64,000 bases of DNA from assembly GCA_965228435.1 (NCBI GenBank), contig OZ245818.1, positions 6,324,001 to 6,388,000 of the forward strand. Direction: 5' to 3'. Shown piece by piece: positions 47,901 through 56,946 of the stretch (positions within the stretch are counted from its first letter, which is position 1; each line of letters starts with the position of its first letter). The position numbers and the translations under genes were made by a program. Below the pieces are notes generated by a model. It ran no database searches. It was not told the DNA's origin and saw nothing but the letters and a program-made list of their open reading frames with translations. Origin of the DNA: Hoeflea_A sp965228435. Its GTDB lineage: Bacteria; Pseudomonadota; Alphaproteobacteria; Rhizobiales; Rhizobiaceae.

Positions 47901-48872
47901 ATGGCCTACAGGATCGTTGCGAGCAAGCCCGGCGGTGTCGAGGTGTTGCAGAAACAGGAGATCGACATTCCACAGCCGGCGGACGGCGAGGTACTGCTGC
48001 GTCACACCGCGATCGGCGTCAATTTCATCGACACGTACTTTCGCTCAGGCCTTTATCCATGGCCCGCCGATCACGATCTGATCCTGGGGTCGGAAGCAGC
48101 TGGAGTGGTTGAGGCCGTGGGGCCCGGCGTCGACGGATTTTCTGCTGGCGACCGGGTGGCCTACACGGTTGCACACGGGAGCTACGCGACGCACAGAACA
48201 ATTGCCGCGTCCCATCTGGTCAAGGTTCCTGAAGGAGTGCCCGATGAAATCGCGGCTGGTGCCTTTCTGAAAGGTCTGACCGCGCGTTATCTGCTGCATG
48301 ACAGCTTCGCCCTTACCAGCGACCACCAGGTGCTCTTCCATGCCGCAGCGGGCGGCGTGGGCATGATTGCCGGCCAATGGATGGCGGCCATGGGTGTGAA
48401 GCCGGTCGGGACCGCCGGCGGACCGGAAAAGTGCGCGAGAGCCTTGGAGAATGGCTACGCGCATATGATCGACTACCGGAGCGAGGATTTCATTGAAAGG
48501 TTCCGGGAGATTTACCCGGAAGGCGCTCATGTCGTTTATGATTCGGTTGGGAAAGACACCTATCCCGGTTCGCTGAAATGTCTGCGGAACCACGGAACGT
48601 TTGTCAGTTTCGGGCAATCATCGGGCGTGGCCAGCGATTTCAAGCTTGCCGACCTTGCCGCCGGATCCTTCCATGCGACCCGCCCGATCCTCTTTCATTT
48701 CACGGCGCTTCCCGGGTGGCTTGAGACGGCCGCATCGGAACTGTTCGGACATATCGCCGACGGCTCGATCGCGGTTCATGTCAACCAGCGGTTTGACCTC
48801 GAAGATGCGGCGTCGGCACACCAGGCGCTCGAGGGGCGAGGGACGACGGGCTGCACGGTCTTGATTCCGTAA
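47901..48872 (+). CDS. Zinc-independent quinone oxidoreductase (Qor-like, MDR superfamily)
   Basis: 323-residue NADPH-dependent oxidoreductase. Seen: GVNFIDTYFRSGLYPWP, LGSEAAGVVEAVGPGV, and the Rossmann motif AAAGGVGMIAGQWM (AxxGxxG). No zinc-binding cysteines, as in quinone reductases. Pairs with the CMD-fold gene upstream. Confidence 0.9.
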   Translation: MAYRIVASKPGGVEVLQKQEIDIPQPADGEVLLRHTAIGVNFIDTYFRSGLYPWPADHDLILGSEAAGVVEAVGPGVDGFSAGDRVAYTVAHGSYATHRTIAASHLVKVPEGVPDEIAAGAFLKGLTARYLLHDSFALTSDHQVLFHAAAGGVGMIAGQWMAAMGVKPVGTAGGPEKCARALENGYAHMIDYRSEDFIERFREIYPEGAHVVYDSVGKDTYPGSLKCLRNHGTFVSFGQSSGVASDFKLADLAAGSFHATRPILFHFTALPGWLETAASELFGHIADGSIAVHVNQRFDLEDAASAHQALEGRGTTGCTVLIP

Positions 48873-48997
48873 CATCAAGAGGCGCGCAATCGGCGTGTGT
48901 CCAATCCGTGACAAGGCTGAAACATTCAGTTTCGGTCGTTCACATTCAGCGAGATCTGCGGCAGATTGCGAGAAACGTCGTGGGACAGGGTGACAAG

Positions 48998-50110
48998 ATG
49001 AAAGCTGCAGTCTTTGCAATAGCCACCGTTGCGGTCCTGAGCGGCATCGGCAGCGCCGACGCGCAAGATTCTTCTAACAAGGGGCCGAACGTGACCGTAG
49101 CGGCGGTCACCAGCCAGGACGCGGGCAGTCGGGGTCGCTATGTCGGCCGGGTTCAGGCGATCAACACCGTGAATCTACAGGCACGCGTTGAGGGATTTCT
49201 CGAAAAGCGGGAGTTTACCGAAGGTGGATTGGTCAAGAAGGGCGATTTGCTCTACGTGATCGAAAAGAGCCTTTACCAGGCCGATGTCGCCCAATCAAAG
49301 GCCACGCTCGAGGGTGCGCAAGCGACTCTGAAGAACTCCCAGCTCAATCTTGAAAGACAGACGGTCCTTCAAAAACAGGGCGACGTACCGCAGGCAACCG
49401 TCGACAGCGCGACGGCACAGGTCGGATCCGACCAGGCCAGCGTTGATCAAGCGAAAGCCAATCTGGACACGGCCAACATCAACCTTGGCTATACGGACAT
49501 TTACAGCCCCATTGATGGGCGCATCAGCAAAACCAACGTGGATGTTGGCAATCTCGTTGACAGCAACTCGGGAACCTTGGCCACCGTCACAAGTGTCGAT
49601 CCGATATATGTGAGCTTCTACGTCGGGGAGAAGGATCTGATCAGGGACCGGGAGCGGGGCCTGATCGGGCAGAACGATGCATCGCTGAAGGTTCAGCTGA
49701 CGCTGTCCGACGGCACTCCCTATGGTTCGGATGGAAAGATCACTTACGTCGACACAACCGTCCAGGAAGGAAGCGACACCATCGAGCTGCGGGCGACCTT
49801 CGACAATCCGAAAAGCATCCTGATCCCGAACCAGTTCGTCAATGTCACCCTCGAGGACGCCGAGCCGACAAAAGTGCTGGTGGTGCCGCAAGCGGCCATC
49901 CAGCTCGATAGCAAGGGCCATTTCGTCTACGTGGTCGGCTCGGACGACAAAATAGAGCGTCGAGACGTCAAACTGGGTCGACAAGACTCAGGCGTTTGGG
50001 AGGTGGCATCAGGCCTCAAGGAAGGCGAAAAGGTGGTTGTGCAGGGCATGCAAAGGGTGAGCCCCGGCGTCACAGTGACCGCCACCGAGCGCAAGCAGCA
50101 GGCGGGCTGA
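48998..50110 (+). CDS. RND efflux periplasmic adaptor (membrane fusion protein)
   Basis: 370 residues with a signal peptide (MKAAVFAIATVAVLSGIGSADA) and no lipobox cysteine. Seen: the lipoyl/barrel-sandwich halves (NLQARVEGFLEKREFTEG and GYTDIYSPIDGRIS), a coiled-coil hairpin between them, and a C-terminal beta-barrel. It links the RND pump to an outer-membrane channel. The start at 48998 places the signal peptide at the N-terminus. The RND pump gene follows after 3 bases. Confidence 0.92.
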   Translation: MKAAVFAIATVAVLSGIGSADAQDSSNKGPNVTVAAVTSQDAGSRGRYVGRVQAINTVNLQARVEGFLEKREFTEGGLVKKGDLLYVIEKSLYQADVAQSKATLEGAQATLKNSQLNLERQTVLQKQGDVPQATVDSATAQVGSDQASVDQAKANLDTANINLGYTDIYSPIDGRISKTNVDVGNLVDSNSGTLATVTSVDPIYVSFYVGEKDLIRDRERGLIGQNDASLKVQLTLSDGTPYGSDGKITYVDTTVQEGSDTIELRATFDNPKSILIPNQFVNVTLEDAEPTKVLVVPQAAIQLDSKGHFVYVVGSDDKIERRDVKLGRQDSGVWEVASGLKEGEKVVVQGMQRVSPGVTVTATERKQQAG

Positions 50111-50113
50111 TCG

Positions 50114-53100
50114 ATGATTTCAGCCTTTTTCATAGACCGTCCGAAGTTCGCGATGGTCATTTCGATCATCTGGGCGCTGGTCGGTGCGATTGCGATCTAT
50201 CTGATTCCGATTGCCGAATATCCGGAAGTCACGCCGCCCCAGATCGTGGTGACCGCGAACTATCCGGGGGCGAATTCCGGGCTGATCGAGAAGGCGGTTG
50301 CGGTTCCTATCGAGGAACAGGTCAATGGCGTCGACGACATGTTGTTCATGTCATCGGTCAGTTCCAACAGCGGCTCCTACCAGCTGACGATCACGTTCAA
50401 AGTTGGCACCGACCCCGATATCGCCGCCGTCAACGTGCAAAACCGCGTCTCCATTGCGCAGCCCCTTTTACCATCGGCTGTGACACAACAAGGGGTGACG
50501 ACCAGCAAGCAGTCCTCCAACATGTTGTTGGTGGTCAATCTGATCTCGCGCGACGAATCCCGTGATGCTCTCTACCTGAGCAATTACTCGTCGATCCACA
50601 TGCAGGATACGTTGGCGCGCATACCAGGTGTTGGTTCGGTCTCTCAGTTCGGTCCGCTCGACTACAGCATGCGGATATGGATGCGACCCGATCAGATGAC
50701 GGCTTTGGGCTTGACCACGTCCGAAGTGGCGGAAGCCATCCAGGCGCAGAACGTTCAGGCCACGGCGGGGCAGGTCGGTGCTCCTCCCTTTGCCGGAGAG
50801 TCCGACTTTCAGTTCACGCTGCAGGCCGAGGGTCTGCTTGATTCCGCTGAAGAGTTCGGAAACATCATCGTTTCCGGCGACGCATCGGGGCAGCTCGTCC
50901 GGCTGAAGGACATCGCCCGCGTCGAGCTCGGTTCGCGGTCCTATGCAGCGTATTCCGCCCTCAACAACAAACCGTCTGCAGCAATAGCGATCTATCAGTC
51001 TCCCGGCGCCAACGCGCTCGATGTGGCAACCGCGGTTTATGCCGAGCTGGAGACCATGAAGGAGAGTTTTCCGGACGGCGTCGAATACGTGCTGCTCTAC
51101 GACGTGACCAAGGCCGTGAGGGCGTCCATAGAGGAGATTGTGACCACGCTCGGAATCACGGCCGGGTTGGTCGTTGCGGTCGTGTTCCTGTTCCTGCTCA
51201 GCTGGCGCGCGGTTCTCGTACCGGCCATCGCCATTCCCGTCTCGCTGCTTGGAACGATGGCGGTACTGTTCCTGATCGGCTTCAGCGCCAACCTGATAAC
51301 CCTGTTCGGGCTGATCCTTGCCATCACGCTGGTGGTCGACGATTCGATCGTCATCATCGAGAACACAGAGCGCATCATGGAGGAAGATGATCTGCCTCCG
51401 CGCGAAGCGACGTTGAAGGCCATGGATCAGGTCACCCGACCGATCATTGCGACGACCTTCGTATTGGCGGCGGTCTTTATACCGGTCTGCTTCTTTCCGG
51501 GGATTACCGGGCGAATCTATTTGCAGTTTGCGCTGACGATCTCGGTTGCGTTTGCCTTGTCGGCGATCAATGCGCTGACATTGGCGCCGGCACTCTGCGC
51601 CGTCCTGCTGCGTCGGTCGTCAGGACCGAAACGAGGGCTGCTTCGTTGGATTCCAATGGGAGTCGACAAGGTTCGCGACGGATATGTCTGGCTTGTGCGC
51701 CGGATGGTGAAACATGTCGCTCTATCGCTGCTGATCTTCGTGGCGTTTCTGGCCGGCACCATCTTCATGCTGCGGGAGGCTCCGACGGGCTTCATTCCGC
51801 TGGAAGACAAAGGCGTGTTGTTCATCAATGCCCAATTGCCTGACGGTGCGTCGCTGCAGCGAACGGATGCGGTTGCCAGGCAAATGGTCGACCTTGCAAG
51901 AGAGGTCGAAGGCGTCATCGACGTTATTTCGGTTACCGGGTTCAGCATCATTTCCGGGGAAGGGTCCAATTACGCGACGGCCATTCCGATCCTTGCTCCG
52001 TGGGACGAGCGGACCACCGAGAGCACCCAGTGGTACAACATTCTGGCCGAACTCGATCGCAAGATGGCGACGATTCCGGAAGCAAATTCCTTTGTCTTTC
52101 CGCTTCCTCCGATTGATGGCCTGGGCATTTCCGGCGGCGTCACGGCGCAGATTCAGGACAATATCGGTGCAAGCGTTGAAGAATTGGGCGCGGTGACCAA
52201 TGCCGTGCTTTCCGCCGCCAATGCCGAACCGATCTTCCGCCAGGTCTTCAGTGCGCTTTCGGCCGGAGCGCCCCAATACACGGTCAATCTCGATCGCGAC
52301 AAGGCGGAGGCGCTTGGCGTTGACGTCAGCGACATCTTCACCGCGCTGCAAGCCAATCTGGGATCGAAATTTGTCAACAACTTCCTGCTGGACGACAAAA
52401 TCTATTGGGTGATTCTCGCAGCGGATGCGGCCTACAGAACGTCCCTGGACGATATCGGAAACATCTACGTCAAGGGCTCAGCCGGCGAAATGATCCCGCT
52501 GAGCACGTTGGTCCAGACGCACCCGGTTCTGGGGCCGGAGGCCGTCACCCGCTACAATCTGGTGCGTTCCGCAGCGGTGCAGGGCATGACCAAACCGGGA
52601 TACAGCACCGGGGAGGGCATTGCAGCATTCGAGAGCGTGGCGTCGAAAACCCTGCCGAAGGGATACTCCATCGAGTGGACCGGCGTGTCACTGCAGGAGA
52701 TCGAAGCCGGATCGTTTGTCATCTATATCTTCGTTCTGGCGCTGACCTTTGCCTATCTCTGCCTGGTTGCGCAGTATGAAAGCTGGACGCTGCCCATCTC
52801 GGTCATGTGCTCGACGGTCTTCGCCGTCTTCGGTGCCCTGCTGCCGCTCTATTTCATCGATGTTCTCAACAACAACCTTTATGCGCAGATAGGCATCGTG
52901 TTGCTGATCGGACTTGCCGCCAAGAAGGCAATCATGGTGGTGGAATTTTCAAAAAACCGGCGCGACGAGGGACTTTCGATCACCGAGGCGGCGATCAGCG
53001 CCGCGCATACGCGGTTCCGGCCCGTGACGATGACGGGGCTCTGCTTCATCATAGGCGTGATCCCGCTTGTGTTGGCATCGGGCGCCGGATCGGCGAGCCG

Positions 53101-53254
53101 GATATCGATCGGCCTTCCGGTCTTTGCCGGCATGGTGATTGACAGCACCATCGGTCTGCTGATGATTCCCGTGCTCTACACGGCCATTCAGTCGTTACGC
53201 GAGCGCGGCGGTCGCAAAAAGGCACCGGTGGCTGAGGGAGAGCCGTCAGCCTGA
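50114..53254 (+). CDS. RND multidrug efflux transporter (HAE1/AcrB type)
   Basis: 1046-residue inner-membrane proton/drug antiporter. Seen: start MISAFFIDRPKFAMVISI, the transmembrane-4 acid pair in ITLVVDDSIVIIENTERIME, the transmembrane-10 lysine in GLAAKKAIMVVEFSKNRRDEG (given as two parts around residue 935), and 12 predicted transmembrane segments with two large periplasmic loops. No outer-membrane channel gene and no TetR-type regulator is adjacent. Confidence 0.95.
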   Translation: MISAFFIDRPKFAMVISIIWALVGAIAIYLIPIAEYPEVTPPQIVVTANYPGANSGLIEKAVAVPIEEQVNGVDDMLFMSSVSSNSGSYQLTITFKVGTDPDIAAVNVQNRVSIAQPLLPSAVTQQGVTTSKQSSNMLLVVNLISRDESRDALYLSNYSSIHMQDTLARIPGVGSVSQFGPLDYSMRIWMRPDQMTALGLTTSEVAEAIQAQNVQATAGQVGAPPFAGESDFQFTLQAEGLLDSAEEFGNIIVSGDASGQLVRLKDIARVELGSRSYAAYSALNNKPSAAIAIYQSPGANALDVATAVYAELETMKESFPDGVEYVLLYDVTKAVRASIEEIVTTLGITAGLVVAVVFLFLLSWRAVLVPAIAIPVSLLGTMAVLFLIGFSANLITLFGLILAITLVVDDSIVIIENTERIMEEDDLPPREATLKAMDQVTRPIIATTFVLAAVFIPVCFFPGITGRIYLQFALTISVAFALSAINALTLAPALCAVLLRRSSGPKRGLLRWIPMGVDKVRDGYVWLVRRMVKHVALSLLIFVAFLAGTIFMLREAPTGFIPLEDKGVLFINAQLPDGASLQRTDAVARQMVDLAREVEGVIDVISVTGFSIISGEGSNYATAIPILAPWDERTTESTQWYNILAELDRKMATIPEANSFVFPLPPIDGLGISGGVTAQIQDNIGASVEELGAVTNAVLSAANAEPIFRQVFSALSAGAPQYTVNLDRDKAEALGVDVSDIFTALQANLGSKFVNNFLLDDKIYWVILAADAAYRTSLDDIGNIYVKGSAGEMIPLSTLVQTHPVLGPEAVTRYNLVRSAAVQGMTKPGYSTGEGIAAFESVASKTLPKGYSIEWTGVSLQEIEAGSFVIYIFVLALTFAYLCLVAQYESWTLPISVMCSTVFAVFGALLPLYFIDVLNNNLYAQIGIVLLIGLAAKKAIMVVEFSKNRRDEGLSITEAAISAAHTRFRPVTMTGLCFIIGVIPLVLASGAGSASRISIGLPVFAGMVIDSTIGLLMIPVLYTAIQSLRERGGRKKAPVAEGEPSA

Positions 53255-53267
53255 TTTGCCGGCATTC

Positions 53268-54098
53268 TCATAGTGTCTCGGACGAGAACCAGACGCGTTC
53301 GAAAATGGCGGTTGCAGAGTCGTCCGGGGCACGGTCAGAAACCAGGTGAATTGACCTTGTTTCACGCATCTGTTCGGCTGTCGGCGGTCCACCCTCGGCG
53401 CGAAGACCGGACGCACCTACACAGGGAATGAACCAAACCGGCATCGTCGGCCTGGCTCTCAGGCCCGCGTCAGTCCGGGTGACGAGCAATGCAACTCCGG
53501 CGTCCTCCGAGGGACACCAGGGAAACAGCATGCGACCGCCCGGCCGCAAGGCCTGCAGCCATTGCTCGGGCGGTGCGGCCATACCCGCGTTGACGTAGAT
53601 GATATCGGACGGTTTCAGCGGTGATGTGACAGCGTCGGCGGCAATCAACAGGACGTTTTCGAAAGGCACGAGGTTTCGTTTCGCTGACGCCGCCAGCGCC
53701 GGTTCGATCTCATAGGCATCGACTTGACCGCCCGGCAGGACAAGCATTGACAGGATGGCCGAGTAGTACCCGGTTCCGGCGCCGATGTGGCTGACATGGT
53801 CCCCTGACCTGGGTGCCACCAGACCGATCCATCGTGCATGCAAGAATGGTTCGCCGTTGTGAATCCCCTTGAGCGGGTCGAGGGCCACCAGGAGGTTTTG
53901 ATAGAGGTGTCGCGGATCGCCATCGGGCGTTTGGACATAGTTGCGTCCGACTCGGATCTGCCACGGTCCTGGGCCCATGAAGGCCTCCCTGGGAACCAGC
54001 TCGAAGATCCGCTCAAGACGCGGGTCCGTCGATTGACTGGCGGCTGCCATGAGGCTTGCGAAAAAGGTGCGTGTGGATTCCAGGCCCGAATGGGTCAT
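53268..54098 (-). CDS. Protein-L-isoaspartate methyltransferase-like SAM methyltransferase
   Basis: 276 residues of the PCMT family. Seen: the SAM-binding glycine loop VSHIGAGTGYYSAIL (residues ~112-126) and DAYEIEPALAASAKRNL. The upstream substrate region is divergent (REAFMGPGPWQIRVGRNYVQ), so repair of isoaspartyl residues is not certain. The start overlaps the dinB stop by 4 bases (ATGA), so it is translated with the SOS-controlled polymerase gene. Confidence 0.75.
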   Translation of the reverse strand: MTHSGLESTRTFFASLMAAASQSTDPRLERIFELVPREAFMGPGPWQIRVGRNYVQTPDGDPRHLYQNLLVALDPLKGIHNGEPFLHARWIGLVAPRSGDHVSHIGAGTGYYSAILSMLVLPGGQVDAYEIEPALAASAKRNLVPFENVLLIAADAVTSPLKPSDIIYVNAGMAAPPEQWLQALRPGGRMLFPWCPSEDAGVALLVTRTDAGLRARPTMPVWFIPCVGASGLRAEGGPPTAEQMRETRSIHLVSDRAPDDSATAIFERVWFSSETL

Positions 54099-55417
54099 TG
54101 CGTGTCCGTTTCCGATCCGGGCCTCTGTGGTGTGGATGGTTTGCCCTTTCCGAAGGTGTAGCCGGTTTCAACGGCTTTGCGTCCGAACTTCTCACGCACC
54201 TTGTCGACGGCTTGTTCGGCGACAGCCCGCTTGGCGGCATCGATGTCCACGAGGTCCGGTGGATCGGCCACATCGGCCTTCGCAAGGTCGGAAACGCCGA
54301 TTCCGAGCAAACGATACTGCGTTCCGTCAATCTCGCGCTCCAGCAGCGAAAGGCCGGTGCGAAAGATCCGATCGGCGAGGCAGGTCGGATCGTCGAGCCG
54401 CCGGTTGCGCGTTCTGATCTTGAAATCGGCGCTTTTCAGTTTGAGCACGACGGTTCGGCCTGAAATGCCGGATTTCTTCAAACGCCGGGACACCGTCTCG
54501 GATTGCGCTCGAAGGATAGGCACGAGCGTTTCGAGGTCACCATGGTCGTCGTTGAAAGTCGTCTCGGACGACACGCTTTTTGCGCTGTCGCTGGTATGCA
54601 CGCGGCGGGCATCCTGGCCGCGCGACAGTCGATAGAGGCGCTGACCGATGGCGCCATAGCGGCGCATCAGCACGCTTTCTTCCATCTGTTGGAGTTGACC
54701 GATCATGGTGATGCCGTCCTTGGCGAGCGAGGCAGCCAGAGCCTTTCCAACACCCCAGATCTTTGTGACCGGTTGGCCCTCAAGAAAGTCCAGTGCCTCG
54801 GCCTCACCGATGACCGAGAAACCGCGCGGTTTTTCCAGATCGGACGCGACCTTTGCCAGGAACTTGCAATAGGAGAGGCCAACCGAAACAGTTATGCCGA
54901 TTTCATCTTCAACGCGCTTGGCGAATTGCGCAAGCGTGCGGGCAGGCGGGTTGCGATGCAGGGCCTGCGTGCCGGACAGTTCCAGAAACGCCTCGTCGAT
55001 CGAGATGGGCTGTACGAGGGGCGTCAGTTCCTCCATCATGCGGCGGACCTGCTTGCCGACGGCACTGTACTTTTCCATGTTCGGGCGAATGACCACGGCC
55101 TCAGGGCAGGCCTTGAGAGCCTTGAACATGGGCATCGCCGAGCGCACGCCGTTGATTCGCGCAAGATAGCAGGCGGTGGAGACGACACCGCGCCTGCCAC
55201 CGCCGATAATCACGGGCTGGTCTACAAGCTCGGGATTGTCGCGCTTCTCGATCGTTGCATAGAACGCGTCGCAATCGACATGCGCGACTGTCAGCCGGTA
55301 AAGTTCATCATGGCGCACAACGCGCGGGCTTCCGCAGGCATGGCAGCGCCGCTCGCGACGGGTCTGATAGGTCAGACAATCGCGGCAAAAGCCCAGTTCC
55401 GGATCGTGATCGGTCAT
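54095..55417 (-). CDS. dinB: DNA polymerase IV (Y-family) with N-terminal zinc-ribbon-like extension
   Basis: 440-residue translesion polymerase. Seen: catalytic acids in AHVDCDAFYATIEKR (D47, D49) and SIDEAFLELSG, plus the little-finger domain in the C-terminal third. Before the polymerase core, residues 11-28 contain CRDC...CHAC, a four-cysteine zinc-ribbon-like module that E. coli DinB lacks. ATG 55417 is chosen over a TTG at 55447, which lies inside the SOS box. Co-translated with the methyltransferase gene downstream. Confidence 0.95.
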   Translation of the reverse strand: MTDHDPELGFCRDCLTYQTRRERRCHACGSPRVVRHDELYRLTVAHVDCDAFYATIEKRDNPELVDQPVIIGGGRRGVVSTACYLARINGVRSAMPMFKALKACPEAVVIRPNMEKYSAVGKQVRRMMEELTPLVQPISIDEAFLELSGTQALHRNPPARTLAQFAKRVEDEIGITVSVGLSYCKFLAKVASDLEKPRGFSVIGEAEALDFLEGQPVTKIWGVGKALAASLAKDGITMIGQLQQMEESVLMRRYGAIGQRLYRLSRGQDARRVHTSDSAKSVSSETTFNDDHGDLETLVPILRAQSETVSRRLKKSGISGRTVVLKLKSADFKIRTRNRRLDDPTCLADRIFRTGLSLLEREIDGTQYRLLGIGVSDLAKADVADPPDLVDIDAAKRAVAEQAVDKVREKFGRKAVETGYTFGKGKPSTPQRPGSETDTQ

Positions 55418-55430
55418 CGTTCCGCCATAG

Positions 55431-55445
55431 GAACAAATGTTGAAC
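55431..55445 (-). promoter_or_regulatory. Alphaproteobacterial SOS box (LexA site) of dinB
   Basis: Minus strand GTTC-AACATTT-GTTC, an exact match to the direct-repeat LexA operator GTTC-N7-GTTC of alphaproteobacteria. It ends 13 bases upstream of the dinB ATG, so the promoter must overlap it and the leader must be very short. Confidence 0.85.
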
Positions 55446-55477
55446 AAATTGGAGCCTACGACCGAATATCGGTTCGA

Positions 55478-56128
55478 TCAAGCTCCGAAATGGTCTTTTG
55501 CAATCCCTTCGATTTCCGTCCAGGTTTGCGCCTGGATCACATGGTCGCCGGGATGTGGGGCCATGGCGCGGAACGTTTCATTTGCCATGTAGTGAACGAC
55601 ACGGGCACGCGGCTCGTGCTCACTCACCGAAATGAGGTTGTGGGCCATGTCATCAACGAACATGAGCGGATGATGCCGATCTTCATGCAGGTCGCGAATG
55701 AGCGGTCCCTTGGGGGCTTCGGTGGCGACCAGAGGAAAGGGCATCCCATGGCGATCAAGAAGAATGCGGCGTGCGTCGTAGTGACGTGGCGGCATGGCTG
55801 TCAGAAACAGGATATCGGCGATGCGGGACAGTTCGTTCAGGGTGGATGAGACCGCGTCTGCCGGCGTTTGCCACTCGACCTGGTCGGCAAAAAAGGTGTT
55901 CACCAGTTCGCGAACCCGTTCGGCGGGTGCTTCCGTGCCGTCGTCCAAGGACACGACATTGCCGGTCAGTTTGAAGGACCGCGGCAACAGCTCGTGCCCA
56001 TTGGCACCGAGGAAGGCCCTGAAAGGATCCACGAATTCCAGGACAACCTCATCGACGTCACAGACGATCAGCGGTCGGTTATTCAGTTTGACATCGGCAA
56101 GCCCGCGAACGCCGTCGATGATGGTCAT
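55478..56128 (-). CDS. HAD-superfamily hydrolase-like protein
   Basis: 216 residues. Seen: HAD motif I as IVCDVDEVVLEF (D24, D26), motif II threonine in ILFLTAMPP, and motif IV acids in MFVDDMAHN. These support a phosphatase-type Rossmann fold; the substrate is unknown. ATG 56128 overlaps the stop of the DUF3572 gene by 4 bases. The gap to dinB (60 bases) holds the SOS box, so this gene is probably outside the SOS unit. Confidence 0.8.
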   Translation of the reverse strand: MTIIDGVRGLADVKLNNRPLIVCDVDEVVLEFVDPFRAFLGANGHELLPRSFKLTGNVVSLDDGTEAPAERVRELVNTFFADQVEWQTPADAVSSTLNELSRIADILFLTAMPPRHYDARRILLDRHGMPFPLVATEAPKGPLIRDLHEDRHHPLMFVDDMAHNLISVSEHEPRARVVHYMANETFRAMAPHPGDHVIQAQTWTEIEGIAKDHFGA

Positions 56129-56448
56129 GTGGACCCTTCGTATGGTGCGCCGGCTTCGAATTTCTGCCAAGCGGCAACCAAGCGTTCAGGCGGCAAATCA
56201 CGATCGCCGCAATAGGCGATCAGGGTCGGCTCGTGACTCATCAGGAAACCCAGAACACCGGCCTCGAATCCGGGCTCTGATGCGGCCTGCCTCAACGTAT
56301 CTATGCTTAAGCCCGACAATGACAGGAAACGGGTCATCTGGGTCTCGTCCGCAGCGATCCAGCTGAGTATGTCGGCACACAGCGAAGCGGTTTCAAGCTG
56401 GTTGTCCGGTTTGCTCCGATTTGAATCCACGAGTTTGCTTTTCTTCAA
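56125..56448 (-). CDS. DUF3572 family protein
   Basis: 107 residues, soluble and mostly helical (LCADILSWIAADETQMTRFL, FEAGVLGFLMSHEPTL). It matches the alphaproteobacterial DUF3572 family, usually found divergent from divK as here. Function unknown. Forms a coupled pair with the HAD-like gene. Confidence 0.85.
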   Translation of the reverse strand: MKKSKLVDSNRSKPDNQLETASLCADILSWIAADETQMTRFLSLSGLSIDTLRQAASEPGFEAGVLGFLMSHEPTLIAYCGDRDLPPERLVAAWQKFEAGAPYEGST

Positions 56449-56556
56449 CCAAATTGCGTTAGTTTAGGTGGCAGGTGGGCGTCCCCACGCAGCGGTTAGA
56501 AACATAGCGGCTGTCGATAAAGGGGCAAGAGCCGGGACGCAGGCGGAGCAGTGGAA

Positions 56557-56928
56557 ATGCCGAAACGAGTGATGATTGTTGAGGACAACGAGCTCAATAT
56601 GAAGCTGTTTCGCGACCTGATCGAAGCTGCCGGCTACGACACCATACAGACCCGTAACGGCCTGGAAGCGCTTGATTTGGCACGAGAGCACCGGCCTGAC
56701 CTTATCCTCATGGACATTCAGCTGCCGGAGGTCTCCGGTCTGGAAGTTACCAAGTGGCTGAAAGAAGACGATGATCTTCACACGATTCCAATCATCGCGG
56801 TAACGGCTTTCGCGATGAAGGGCGATGAGGAGCGTATCCGACAGGGGGGATGCGAAGCATATATGTCCAAGCCGATTTCCGTGCCGAAATTTGTTGAAAC
56901 CATAAAGACTTATCTGGGTGATCTTTAA
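56557..56928 (+). CDS. divK: Cell-cycle response regulator DivK
   Basis: 123-residue single-domain response regulator of the alphaproteobacterial cell-cycle network (controlled by DivJ/PleC-type kinases; it feeds into DivL-CckA-CtrA). Seen: acidic pocket MIVEDNE, phospho-acceptor D53 in LILMDIQLP, and K105 in YMSKPIS. ATG 56557 is preferred to a GTG two codons upstream. pleD follows after 18 bases, the conserved arrangement. Confidence 0.96.
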   Translation: MPKRVMIVEDNELNMKLFRDLIEAAGYDTIQTRNGLEALDLAREHRPDLILMDIQLPEVSGLEVTKWLKEDDDLHTIPIIAVTAFAMKGDEERIRQGGCEAYMSKPISVPKFVETIKTYLGDL

Positions 56929-56946
56929 CTCAAGGGACAATTTCTA

